Of a stretch of 64,000 nt of DNA, positions 25,851 to 34,251 are shown piece by piece; the stretch's first letter is position 1, and each line of letters starts with the position of its first letter. The notes below the pieces were generated by a model, which was not told the DNA's origin, made no database searches, and saw only the letters and a program-made list of their open reading frames with translations. Source of the DNA: Actinoplanes xinjiangensis (GTDB taxonomy: Bacteria; Actinomycetota; Actinomycetes; Mycobacteriales; Micromonosporaceae); contig NZ_QGGR01000011.1 of NCBI RefSeq assembly GCF_003148685.1, positions 1-64,000 of the forward strand, in the 5' to 3' direction. The position numbers were made by a program, and so were the translations under genes.

Positions 25851-26940
25851 AGAGGGGCCGGTCCGACCGGCCGTGCAGCAGCTGCGGGCTCGGCGGTAGT
25901 TCACCGGAACCGCGGCGGATGAGGTCGGTGGGGATCCAGAACGTTCCGGGCTCGCCGGTGTGGCCGTCGAGGCGGCGGAACAGCGCCGCGGCGGCGGTAC
26001 GGCCCATCAGCGCCGGATTCTGGGCGACCACGGTGACGGCGGGCTCGAGCAGGTCGGCGAGCGGGAAGTCGTCGAAGCCGATGAGCGCGACGGCGCGGTG
26101 CAGCCCGAGCCGGCGCAGGGCCCGTACGGCTCCGATGGTGACCAGGTTCTGGCTGCTGAACAGGGCGGTGGGCGGCGCGGGCCGGTGGAACAGGCTCATC
26201 ACGGCGGTTTCGGCGAGGGCTGTCGTGTGCAGTCCGTGGGCGACGAGCGCCGGGTCGGCCTGGAGACCCGCCTCGGTCAAGGCGGCGACGTAGCCCTCGT
26301 AGCGGTGCTGTGCAGTCGATATGTGGTAGTGGTCGCCGAGGTAGGCGATGCTCCGGTGACCGTGGGCGAGCAGGTGCCGGGTGGCCTCGGCCGCTCCGGT
26401 GACGTTGGTGGCCAGCACGGTGTCGGCGGCGAAACCCTGCCCGGGCCGGTCGACGAAGACCACGGGCGTCCCCGGGGGGAGCTCGGCGGTCAGGTAGCTG
26501 TGGTCGCTGCTGACCGGCGCGATGATCACCCCGTCGGCGCGGCGCATGGTGAAGGTCCGGATGAGTTCGCGTTCCCGCTCCGGGTCTTCGTCGACGCTGC
26601 CGGTCAGGACCTGCAGTCTCCGGGCCCGCGCCTCGTCCTCGATGACCCGGTGCAGGGCCGAGGAGAACGGGTTGCTCACGTCCTCCAGCAGCAGGGCGAT
26701 CATGTCGGTGCGGCGATCGCTGCGCCGTAGCGTGCTGGCGCCGATGTCGTGGCGGTAGTTGAGCGCCGCGATGGCGGACTGCACCTGAGCCGCGAGCTCG
26801 GGGTTGACGGTCTGTTCACCGTTGACGACCCGCGAGACGGTTTTGAGGCTGACTCCCGCGGTACGTGCGACGTCGTTCATGGTCGGCCGGGTTCTGCCTG
26901 GTCGTTCACCGTTGGGAGCCGACTCGCGGGGGGCTTGCAC
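25849..26940 (-). CDS. LacI family repressor of the levan/fructose locus
   Basis: A 363-residue regulator. Residues 20-45 are the LacI helix-turn-helix and hinge helix (MNDVARTAGVSLKTVSRVVN), and the rest is a periplasmic-binding-protein-like sugar sensor (ALLLEDVSNPFSSALHRVIE, VALIGFDDFPLADLLEPAVT). The start is GTG 26940, with AAGGAGG 6 bases upstream. It almost certainly binds the GACAACGTTGTC-like sites before the GH32 gene, the ABC operon and its own gene, and is released by a sugar such as fructose or a levan breakdown product. That target set is inferred from five operator copies in this region. Confidence 0.92.
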   Translation of the reverse strand: MQAPRESAPNGERPGRTRPTMNDVARTAGVSLKTVSRVVNGEQTVNPELAAQVQSAIAALNYRHDIGASTLRRSDRRTDMIALLLEDVSNPFSSALHRVIEDEARARRLQVLTGSVDEDPERERELIRTFTMRRADGVIIAPVSSDHSYLTAELPPGTPVVFVDRPGQGFAADTVLATNVTGAAEATRHLLAHGHRSIAYLGDHYHISTAQHRYEGYVAALTEAGLQADPALVAHGLHTTALAETAVMSLFHRPAPPTALFSSQNLVTIGAVRALRRLGLHRAVALIGFDDFPLADLLEPAVTVVAQNPALMGRTAAAALFRRLDGHTGEPGTFWIPTDLIRRGSGELPPSPQLLHGRSDRPL

Positions 26941-26974
26941 GTTGTTCCTCCTTGACGGCCACGGCCGATGACGA

Positions 26975-27009
26975 AGCCTAACCAAGTCTCCAAAAATGAC
27001 AACGTTGCC
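26975..27009 (-). promoter_or_regulatory. Promoter and operator of the LacI-type regulator
   Basis: The operator GACAACGTTGCC (plus strand, 26998-27009) overlaps a -35-like TTGTCA on the minus strand (26997-27002); a -10-like TAGGCT lies 16 bp further (26975-26980). The regulator start is 35 bases beyond. This arrangement predicts autoregulation. Confidence 0.65.
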
Positions 27010-27125
27010 CCGGCGTGATTCGGACTCGTGCGCGGGGGAAGGCAGGCGAACCCGCCCCTCGAAGCGGCTCGAGCTGGACTTCGGTGGCACGTACGCGCGT
27101 TAGTCAATCGAACCGACGTGTGGTG

Positions 27126-27172
27126 TTGACAACGTTGGAACTCATGACGTGTACTCCCAGACAACGTTGTCT
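27126..27172 (+). promoter_or_regulatory. Promoter and twin LacI operators of the sugar ABC operon
   Basis: TTGACA (27126-27131) and TGTACT (27150-27155) are 18 bp apart. One operator, GACAACGTTGGA (27128-27139), covers the -35. A second, the perfect 14-bp palindrome AGACAACGTTGTCT (27159-27172), lies at the transcription start. Their centres are 32 bp apart, about three helical turns, so two repressor dimers would bind the same face. Confidence 0.82.
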
Positions 27173-27234
27173 CGGCTCTTGAACCGGGCCGGACGACACC
27201 CTCCCCGTCTCCCCTCTCCGAACCAGGAGCTGTC

Positions 27235-28296
27235 ATGACTCATGCCCACACCAGCGGACGCAAGCGCACCGTCGCCGCTGCCGCCGCGGTCGCCCTCGCA
27301 CTGACCACCGCGGCATGCGGCGAACCGCAGAGCGCGGGAGCCGGTGGGAAACCGGTCATCGGGCTGATCACCAAGACCGACACCAACCCGTTCTTCGTGA
27401 AGATGAAGCAGGGCGCCCAGGAAGCCGCCGGTCAGCAGACCGTCGACCTGCAGTCCTTCGCCGGCAAGCAGGACGGCGACAACGAGGCCCAGGTCCAGGC
27501 GATCGAGAACCTGATCTCCGCGGGCGCCAAGGGCTTCCTGATCACCCCCAACGACTCGAAGGCGATCGTCCCCTCGATCGACAAGGCCCGGCAGGCCGGC
27601 ATGCTGGTGATCGCCCTGGACACGCCCACGGATCCGGCCTCCGCCGTCGACGCGACGTACGCGACGGACAACTACCAGGCCGGCCTGCTCATCGGCCGAT
27701 GGGCCAAGGCGAAGTTCGCCAAGGAGGGCAAGCAGGCCAGGATCGCGCTCCTGGACCTCAACGCCAATCAGATCTCCGTCGACGTGCAACGCGACCAGGG
27801 ATTCCTGGAGGGCTTCGGTGTCGACGTGAAGGACAAGACGAAGATCGGCGACGAGGACGACCCGCGCATCGTCGGCCACGATGTCACCGACGGCGCCGAA
27901 GAGGGCGGGCGCACCGCGATGGAGACCCTTCTCCAGAAGGATCCGTCCATCAACCTCGTCTACACCATCAACGAGCCCGCCGCCGCCGGCGCCTATCAGG
28001 CACTCAAAGCCGCGGGCCGGGACAAGGACGTGACCATCGTGTCCGTCGACGGCGGATGCCCGGGTGTGGACAACGTCGGAGCCGGCGTCATCGGCGCCAC
28101 CTCCATGCAGTTCCCGCTCAAGATGGCGTCGATGGGCGTGGAAGCCATCACCAAGTTCGCCGCGGACGGTACGAAACCGGCGGCGACCGCCGGCAAGGAC
28201 TTCGTCGACACCGGGGTCCAGCTCATCACCGACCAGCCGCAGAGCGGTGTCGACGCCAAGGACTCCGCCTGGGGCAAGCAGAACTGCTGGGGCTGA
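27235..28296 (+). CDS. Sugar ABC transporter substrate-binding lipoprotein (fructose type)
   Basis: A 353-residue lipoprotein with lipobox LTTAAC (Cys28). The mature part is a periplasmic-binding-protein 1 fold close to the fructose/ribose group (PVIGLITKTDTNPFFVKMKQ, YATDNYQAGLLIGRWAKAKF, VDGGCPGVDNVGAGVIGATS). It captures a monosaccharide, probably fructose set free by the GH32 enzyme, and hands it to the permease. AGGAG lies 6-8 bases before ATG 27235. It is the first gene of the operon, behind two operators. Confidence 0.9.
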   Translation: MTHAHTSGRKRTVAAAAAVALALTTAACGEPQSAGAGGKPVIGLITKTDTNPFFVKMKQGAQEAAGQQTVDLQSFAGKQDGDNEAQVQAIENLISAGAKGFLITPNDSKAIVPSIDKARQAGMLVIALDTPTDPASAVDATYATDNYQAGLLIGRWAKAKFAKEGKQARIALLDLNANQISVDVQRDQGFLEGFGVDVKDKTKIGDEDDPRIVGHDVTDGAEEGGRTAMETLLQKDPSINLVYTINEPAAAGAYQALKAAGRDKDVTIVSVDGGCPGVDNVGAGVIGATSMQFPLKMASMGVEAITKFAADGTKPAATAGKDFVDTGVQLITDQPQSGVDAKDSAWGKQNCWG

Positions 28297-28354
28297 TCCG
28301 CCGACCCGCTCCCGGATCGTCTTCCGTCCCCACAAGGCATGAGGAGTGCCGAGG

Positions 28355-29431
28355 ATGACCACCTCGTCCACCGATAGCGCATCCACGTCCGTACCCGCGG
28401 CGAGCAGCACAACGCCCGGGCCGGCGTCCCTCCCCGACTTCGACGATCACCGCACGGCCTCGCCGCGGATACGCATCCAGCAGCTGCTGCACGCCAACCC
28501 GACACTGGGCCCACTGGCCGTACTCGTCCTGGCGATCGTCGCCTTCACCTTCTCGAACCCGCGTTTCTTCTCCGCCCCGAACCTGTCGCTGGTCCTGGCC
28601 CAGGTCACCGTGATCGCCGTCCTGGCACTCGGGCAGACCCTGATCATCCTCACCGCTGGCATCGACCTGTCGGTCGGCGCCATCGCGGTCTTCTCCTCCA
28701 TCCTCATGGCGTCTCTGGCGGTCAAGGCAGGGCTGCCCGGCCCGGCCGCCCTGGCAACCGGCCTCATCCTGGGTACGGCGATGGGCGCACTCAACGGCTT
28801 CCTGGTCACCCGGATCAAACTTCCACCGTTCATCGTCACCCTGGGCACGCTGACCATCTTCTTCTCGCTCAACTCCGTGGTCAGCAACAGCGAGACCATC
28901 CGCGGCGCCGACATGCCCGCCCTGCTGACCTGGACCGGCACGGCCATTCCGATCGGGACGTTCCGCCTCACGTACGGCTCGATCATCATGCTGCTGCTGT
29001 TCGCTCTCGTACTGTTCGCGCTGCGCAACACCGCCTGGGGCCGGCACGTGTACGCCACCGGCGACGACGCCGAAGCCGCCCGGCTCGCCGGCATCCGCAC
29101 CGGCCGCGTCCTGCTGTCGGTGTACACCGCAGCCGGCGCCCTGTACGCGATCGGCGCCTGGATCCTGATCGGGCGACTGGCCTCCGCCAGCCCGAACGTC
29201 GGCACCGACTACAACCTCGACTCCATCACGGCGGTCGTACTCGGCGGCGCCAGCCTGTTCGGCGGCCGCGGGGGAGTACTCGGCACCCTGATCGGCGCGC
29301 TCATCGTCGGCGTGTTCCGCAACGGCCTGCAACTGGCCGGCGTCGAGGTGGTCTGGCAGGGCTTCGCCATCGGTCTGCTCGTGCTGGTGGCGGTATCCCT
29401 CGACCAGTGGATCAGAAAGGTCAGGACGTGA
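28355..29431 (+). CDS. Sugar ABC transporter permease (FrcC/RbsC type)
   Basis: A 358-residue inner-membrane permease with about nine helices and the EAA-like coupling region of the ribose/fructose branch (ALGQTLIILTAGIDLSVGAI, AARLAGIRTGRVLLSVYTAA). A cytoplasmic N-terminal tail of about 50 Ser/Thr/Pro-rich residues is longer than usual. GAGGAG lies 8 bases before ATG 28355; the GTG 9 bases earlier overlaps it. It forms the channel with the ATPase encoded next. Confidence 0.9.
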   Translation: MTTSSTDSASTSVPAASSTTPGPASLPDFDDHRTASPRIRIQQLLHANPTLGPLAVLVLAIVAFTFSNPRFFSAPNLSLVLAQVTVIAVLALGQTLIILTAGIDLSVGAIAVFSSILMASLAVKAGLPGPAALATGLILGTAMGALNGFLVTRIKLPPFIVTLGTLTIFFSLNSVVSNSETIRGADMPALLTWTGTAIPIGTFRLTYGSIIMLLLFALVLFALRNTAWGRHVYATGDDAEAARLAGIRTGRVLLSVYTAAGALYAIGAWILIGRLASASPNVGTDYNLDSITAVVLGGASLFGGRGGVLGTLIGALIVGVFRNGLQLAGVEVVWQGFAIGLLVLVAVSLDQWIRKVRT

Positions 29432-29486
29432 CCGGGACTCCCGCCACCGAGCCGGCCGTCACGACAGCAGAACCAGGAGGAACACG

Positions 29487-30305
29487 ATGACCGCCGCCGA
29501 CACCGCCGAGGCGCACCAGTCACCCGGTCCCACCACCGTCCCCGTTCTCCAGGCCAAGGGCCTGACCAAGAGGTACGGCCGGGTCGTCGCTCTCGGAGGC
29601 AGCGACCTCGAGTTGTACCCCGGAGAGATCCTCGCCGTCATCGGTGACAACGGCGCCGGCAAATCCAGCCTGATCAAGGCCCTCTCCGGCGCACTGGTCC
29701 CGGACGAGGGCGAAATCCACCTCGACGGACAGCGCGTGCACTTCCGCAACCCGATGGACGCCCGCAAGGCCGGCATCGAAACGGTCTACCAGACTCTCGC
29801 CGTCGCCCCCGGACTGGACATCGCCGACAACCTGTTCCTCGGCCGCGAACGACGTCGCCCCGGACCGCTCGGCTCGATCCTGCGGATGCTCGACCACAAG
29901 CACATGCGTTCCGAGGCCCGGCGGCACATGAACGAACTCGGCGTGGCCACCCTCCAGAACATCGGCCAGCCGGTCGAGTCGTTGTCCGGCGGTCAGCGCC
30001 AGGCCGTCGCGGTGGCCCGTGCCGCCGCCTTCGGCAGCAGAGTGGTCATCCTCGACGAACCCACGGCCGCGCTGGGCGTCAAAGAAGGCAACCGCGTGCT
30101 CCAGCTGATCCGCGACGTGCGCGACCGTGGTCTGCCCGTCATCCTGATCAGCCACAACATGCCGCACGTCTTCGAGGTGGCCGACCGGATCCACATCCAG
30201 CGGCTCGGCCGTCGCGCCACCGTGATCACCCCGCGGTCCCACTCGATGTCCGAAGCCGTCGCCATCATGACCGGCGCCACCGAACCACCACCGCCGGTCG
30301 CATGA
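29487..30305 (+). CDS. Sugar ABC transporter ATP-binding protein (FrcA type)
   Basis: A 272-residue single-domain ATPase. Walker A GDNGAGKS is at 53-60, the signature LSGGQ at 166-170, Walker B VVILDE ends at E191, and the switch His is in LISHNM. Ribose importers carry two fused ATPase domains, but this one has a single domain like the Sinorhizobium fructose system, which supports fructose as substrate. AGGAGG stands 7 bases before the ATG. Its stop overlaps the kinase start by 4 bases (ATGA), so the two are translationally coupled. Confidence 0.92.
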   Translation: MTAADTAEAHQSPGPTTVPVLQAKGLTKRYGRVVALGGSDLELYPGEILAVIGDNGAGKSSLIKALSGALVPDEGEIHLDGQRVHFRNPMDARKAGIETVYQTLAVAPGLDIADNLFLGRERRRPGPLGSILRMLDHKHMRSEARRHMNELGVATLQNIGQPVESLSGGQRQAVAVARAAAFGSRVVILDEPTAALGVKEGNRVLQLIRDVRDRGLPVILISHNMPHVFEVADRIHIQRLGRRATVITPRSHSMSEAVAIMTGATEPPPPVA

Positions 30306-31276
30306 GCGGCCCCGTCGGATACGCCGCCATCCTGGGCGAGGCACTGGTCGACCTGCTCGACAGCACCGTCGAAGGCGAACACGTCTATCGCCCGGCGATC
30401 GGCGGCGGCCCGCTCAACGTGGCCGTCGGCGTGACCCGCCTCGGCGGTGCCGCACAGTTCGTCGGCAGTCTCAGCGATGACGTGTGGGGCGACCGGATCA
30501 GCGCGTTCCTCACCGGCGCCGGCGTCGGAACCCAGGGGGTACGCAGGGTGCCGGCGCCGAGCAGCCTGGCGGTCACCACCCACACCGGAGCGGAGCCGGA
30601 GTTCCGGTTCTACGGCACACCCCCGTCGTACGCCCTTCTGCACCCCGGCGACCTGGACCTGCCACTGCTGCACGGCGCCGCCGTCCTCTACGCCGGCTCG
30701 ATCAGCCTGCTCAGCGAACCCTTCCTCGACACCGCCAGGAAGGCCTGGGCGGTACCCGGCCCGCTGAAGGTCTTCGACCCGAACGTACGCCCGGCACTGG
30801 TGCCCGACCGCCCGGCCCTCGCCGCGCTCCGTGACCTCGTCGAGCAGTTCGCGGCCACCGCGGACCTGGTGAAGCTGAGCGAGGCCGACGGGCGGCTGCT
30901 GTACGACGGCGCCCCCGTCAGCGAGACCGCCGATCGGCTCCGCGCCGCCGGTGCCGCTGTGGTGGTCGTGACCCGTGGACCGCACGGCGCCGTGGTCGTC
31001 ACCGACGCCGGCACTGTCGCCGTTCCCGCGCCGGTGGTGACGGCCGTCGACGCCACCGGCGCCGGCGACTCGGTCATGGCCGCCCTCATCGCGCACCTCC
31101 TCGCCGACGGGCCCGGCACCGGCCCGGCCCGTTGGGCGGACGCCGTCACCTTCGCCCTCACGGTCGCCGCACTGGTCTGCGAGCGACCGGGCGGCGCCGC
31201 AGCGATGCCCACCCGCGACGAAGTCGCCGCCCGCTGGGGCGCGGTGGTTTCAGGGCCGCCCGTGGTGCTGCAGTGA
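30302..31276 (+). CDS. PfkB family sugar kinase, probable fructokinase
   Basis: A 324-residue ribokinase-type enzyme. The N-terminal substrate motif GGGPLNVAVGVTRLGG is at 34-49, and the C-terminal PfkB signature DATGAGDSVMA at 250-260 contains the catalytic base D256. The reaction is ATP plus sugar to sugar phosphate. Position at the end of a fructose-type importer operon, inside a levan regulon, makes fructokinase the best reading; ribokinase cannot be excluded. Its last 27 bases overlap the convergent MerR-like fragment. Confidence 0.88.
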   Translation: MSGPVGYAAILGEALVDLLDSTVEGEHVYRPAIGGGPLNVAVGVTRLGGAAQFVGSLSDDVWGDRISAFLTGAGVGTQGVRRVPAPSSLAVTTHTGAEPEFRFYGTPPSYALLHPGDLDLPLLHGAAVLYAGSISLLSEPFLDTARKAWAVPGPLKVFDPNVRPALVPDRPALAALRDLVEQFAATADLVKLSEADGRLLYDGAPVSETADRLRAAGAAVVVVTRGPHGAVVVTDAGTVAVPAPVVTAVDATGAGDSVMAALIAHLLADGPGTGPARWADAVTFALTVAALVCERPGGAAAMPTRDEVAARWGAVVSGPPVVLQ

Positions 31277-32017
31277 CCGGATGAGCCAGTCGAAGACCGG
31301 TGCGATCGAGGGTGGGGCCGGCCATCCGTTGATGGTGGAGATGAGATGCCAGTACTGCTCGACCCGCGGGTCGTTGGCGACCTCCATCCGGGTCAGCAGG
31401 TCGGTACGGTACTCGGCGCTGTCGGTCTTCCCGAACGTGCCGGCGTAGCGGGCGACGAGTTCAGCGACGATCTCGGCGGCCGCTGCCGACGGTGGCTGGA
31501 TCCCGGCCGTGACGGCTGCCGTCACCCGCTCGATGACGTGGTCGGTCAGCTCACGGTGCAGGCCGGTCCGGTCGCCATCGGCGCGTTCGGCGGCCTGGTG
31601 CTCGGCCATCCGGCGGATTCCGGCGCGGAAGTCGGTGTCCTGGACGAGCCGAGCGAGTTCGATCCACGCTTCGACCTGCTCGGCGGTGGGTTCGTCGGGC
31701 AGGTTCGGCATGGTGGAGCGCAGCAGGTCGACCAGCGCGGGGTTGGCGTCGACTGCACCGAAGGTGCTCTCGATGAAGTCGTGGACGAGCCGGTGCCGTT
31801 CGGCTTCGGACAGTTGCACGATGCGGTGCATCAGTTCGGTCTCCTTCGTACTGGAGTCCCGCTTCGCCACCAGGCGCAGAACCGCCCGGCGTACCTGCAG
31901 CACCTGAATCTGCACGTCGAGCGCAGAGGCATGGACGGCGGCCGCCTGCGACAGGGTGATGTCCTCGGCGAGGACCCGGCGGATGGTGGCCAGGTCGAGG
32001 TCCAGCTCAGTGGCTTG
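31250..32017 (-). pseudogene. MerR paralog lacking its DNA-binding domain
   Basis: The frame reads the end of a MerR winged-helix domain (LDLDLATIRRVLAEDITLSQ), the coiled coil (LQVRRAVLRLVAKRD) and the complete C-terminal ligand domain. The helix-turn-helix is gone: a TGA at 32018-32020 interrupts the frame just before the linker, and upstream sequence belongs to another promoter. It is a paralog of the MerR protein at 9489-10445 (shared EPTAEQ-EAWIELA-LVQD pattern). A GTG at 31915 could give a 221-residue ligand-binding-only protein like TipAS. It may be a pseudogene or a functional short form. Confidence 0.7.
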
Positions 32018-32093
32018 TCACTCGCGGCACTCCGGCAGGCCCCGAACGGGATCGGTGCCGGTGTCATGATCCGGATGCTCGTATGGTGGATCG

Positions 32094-32978
32094 ATGGAGC
32101 ATGTCGACGCCGGAGCATTGTCCGTCGCCTGTCTGCGCGACGGTCCGCGAGACGGTTGGCCGGTCATCCTGTCGCACGGATTCCCGTACGACGTCCACGC
32201 CTACGACGACGTGGTGCCCGCGCTGACCGCCCGTGGCGCCCACGTGATCCGTCCCTACCTGCGAGGCTTCGGGGCGACCCGTTTCCGGTCCGCCGACACC
32301 GTGCGCAGCGGGCAGCAGGCCGCGCTCGGCTCGGACCTGATCGCGCTGGTCGAGGCGTTGCACCTGGACGGCGTCATCCTGGCCGGGTACGACTGGGGTG
32401 GCCTGGCGTCCTGCGTCGCGGCGGCCCTGTGGCCGCGGCGGGTGGCCGGGCTGGTCTCGTTGGCCGGCTACGACATCATCGACATCGAACGGCAACGGCA
32501 CACGTTCGACCCGGCCATCGAGTACGCGGTCTGGTATCAGCACCTGTTCCAGACCGAACGCGGTCGCGAGACTCTGACGGAACACCGCCGCGATCTGTGC
32601 CGGATGCTGTGGCGCCAGTGGTCGCCCCGATGGGATTTCGACGAGGACACCTTCACGCGTACGGCCGCATCCTTCGACAACCCGGACTTCGTCGACGTCG
32701 CCGTCCACGCCTACCGCCACGCGCTCGGACAGGCTCCCGGGGATCAGGCTCTCGACGACCTCGAACGCCGTCTCGCGGCCCGGCCGGAGATCGTCGTGCC
32801 CGCGGTGACGTTGGACGGTGCCACCGACACGCTCAAACCGGGCGGGACCGCCGACCACGCCCGCATGTTCCGCGCCCGTCACGAGCACCGGACGATCGAC
32901 GCCGGCCACAACCTTCCCCAGGAAGCACCCGCGGCGTTCGCGGACGCGGTGCTGACCGTGCGGGACTGGCTGCAATGA
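32094..32978 (+). CDS. Alpha/beta hydrolase, epoxide hydrolase-like
   Basis: A 294-residue alpha/beta hydrolase. The oxyanion HGF motif is at 29-31 and the nucleophile elbow AGYDWGG places Asp (D100), not Ser, at the active site. H272 in DAGHNLPQE and an Asp in DGATD complete the triad. An Asp nucleophile points to epoxide hydrolase or haloalkane dehalogenase chemistry; the HGFP loop fits the former. TATGGT ends 6 bases before ATG 32094, a leaderless start. It stands alone, divergent from the MerR fragment. Confidence 0.85.
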   Translation: MEHVDAGALSVACLRDGPRDGWPVILSHGFPYDVHAYDDVVPALTARGAHVIRPYLRGFGATRFRSADTVRSGQQAALGSDLIALVEALHLDGVILAGYDWGGLASCVAAALWPRRVAGLVSLAGYDIIDIERQRHTFDPAIEYAVWYQHLFQTERGRETLTEHRRDLCRMLWRQWSPRWDFDEDTFTRTAASFDNPDFVDVAVHAYRHALGQAPGDQALDDLERRLAARPEIVVPAVTLDGATDTLKPGGTADHARMFRARHEHRTIDAGHNLPQEAPAAFADAVLTVRDWLQ

Positions 32979-33063
32979 TCTCGGCAGGGCGGATCGGAGC
33001 GGTCCCGAATTGCGGGCGCACGGCATGGGACCATGATCCGAGTCGCCCAGGGCTGGAGGATGT

Positions 33064-33702
33064 GTGCCGTATTCGCCTGATCTCGCCGCGATCCTGAAGG
33101 AGGGAGCGCGGTTCGAGGCCGACGGTATCGCCTACGTCATCGAGCGCCTGCCGGTCGGCACGGTCGTCGCCCCGACCGGGGAGATCACCGCGTGCGACCC
33201 GCTGACCTGCGCGAACGGGGCCGAGGCGTTCACCGCCACGATCGCCCCGGGCAGGTACCCGTTGACCGCCTGGGTGGCCGTGGTCAGCCAGGACGGCGGC
33301 ACGCCTGACCAGCGTACCGCCGCGTTGGAATTGACCGTCAGCGATCAGGCAGCGGTGCGCTGGGAGATGGCCCTCAACGAGGGCCAGGACGTCGGCGTCC
33401 TCGACGCCGACGGCTATTTCGGCTATCCGGTCGACGCCGGTGTCGGCACCCTCGCTGACCTGTCCGCCGTCGCCGCCCTGGCCGAATGGGATTACGACCA
33501 GCTGGAGGACGTCTACATCCCGGCGCAGATCCCGCCGGGCCCGGCGCCGATCGACGGCCTCGTCGACGAGGCCACCGGCGCGAACGTCATCACCGTCGCC
33601 TCCGGCTGGGGCGACGGCGTCTATCCGACGTTCGTCGGCTTCGCCGCCGACGGCACGGTCTGCGGTTTCGTCACCGATTTCCTCGTGGTCCCGGGCCTTT
33701 AG
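33064..33702 (+). CDS. DUF4241 domain protein
   Basis: A 212-residue protein that matches DUF4241 in length and pattern: a GEITACDPLTCANGAEAFT region, GRYPLTAWVAVVSQDGGTP, and the ending NVITVASGWGDGVYPTFVGF with a following D-G turn. The family is widespread in actinobacteria and found among immunity-type proteins, with no proven role. GGAGG stands 4 bases before GTG 33064. It is convergent with the Rid gene, with a strong palindrome between. Confidence 0.8.
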   Translation: MPYSPDLAAILKEGARFEADGIAYVIERLPVGTVVAPTGEITACDPLTCANGAEAFTATIAPGRYPLTAWVAVVSQDGGTPDQRTAALELTVSDQAAVRWEMALNEGQDVGVLDADGYFGYPVDAGVGTLADLSAVAALAEWDYDQLEDVYIPAQIPPGPAPIDGLVDEATGANVITVASGWGDGVYPTFVGFAADGTVCGFVTDFLVVPGL

Positions 33703-33716
33703 GGGTACGGACCACT

Positions 33717-33750
33717 GCCGCTCGTGCCGGGCCGGCCCGGCACGAGCGGC
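33717..33750. terminator. Perfect 34-bp palindrome between convergent genes
   Basis: The arm GCCGCTCGTGCCGGGCC (33717-33733) is followed at once by its exact reverse complement (33734-33750). It stands 14 bases past the DUF4241 stop and 8 bases past the Rid stop. It probably ends transcription from both genes. Confidence 0.7.
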
Positions 33751-33758
33751 GCCGAGGG

Positions 33759-34160
33759 TCAGCCGACGGCGGTCGCCTCCAGTTCGATCATCTGTCCGGG
33801 GACCGCCAGCCGGTTCACACCCAGCATCGTCGTCGCCGGCGCCACCCCGGCGGCACCCAGTCGGGCGGCCAGCACGCCGTAGTGCGGAAACAGCGCGTCG
33901 ACATCGGTGGTGTAGACGTTGAGGCGTACCACGTTCGCCAGGGACATGCCGGCCTCGCCGAGTACGGCCTCCACGTTGGCGAGACTCAGCGCCAGCTGTG
34001 CGGCCATGTCGCCGTCGTGCTGCGGCTTGCCGTCGGCGTCCATGGCGGTCTGGCCCGAGCAGTACAGGGTCCGGGTGTGCCCGGAGACCACCTCACCCTG
34101 GTGGAATCCCAGTTCCACCGACCACGGCCACGGGTTGATCGCCTCTCGTTGCACTGACAC
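33759..34160 (-). CDS. Rid family protein without the RidA catalytic arginine
   Basis: A 133-residue YjgF/YER057c/UK114 fold protein (LYCSGQTAMDADGKP, ANVVRLNVYTTDVD, ending GQMIELEATAV). In RidA, the deaminating Arg sits in a PARS motif; here the same place reads PATT, so imine deaminase activity is unlikely and this is one of the Rid1-7 variants. The start is GTG 34160 with GGAG 6 bases upstream. It is divergent from a WYL regulator, which may control it. Confidence 0.85.
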   Translation of the reverse strand: MSVQREAINPWPWSVELGFHQGEVVSGHTRTLYCSGQTAMDADGKPQHDGDMAAQLALSLANVEAVLGEAGMSLANVVRLNVYTTDVDALFPHYGVLAARLGAAGVAPATTMLGVNRLAVPGQMIELEATAVG

Positions 34161-34251
34161 GTGCGCTCCGTTCGTTGGTTGACCTCGTGTGGCACCGAGC
34201 CTGGCGACAAATCACGACATCCTCTGTCGGGTATTCCGATACCGTTCGCGA

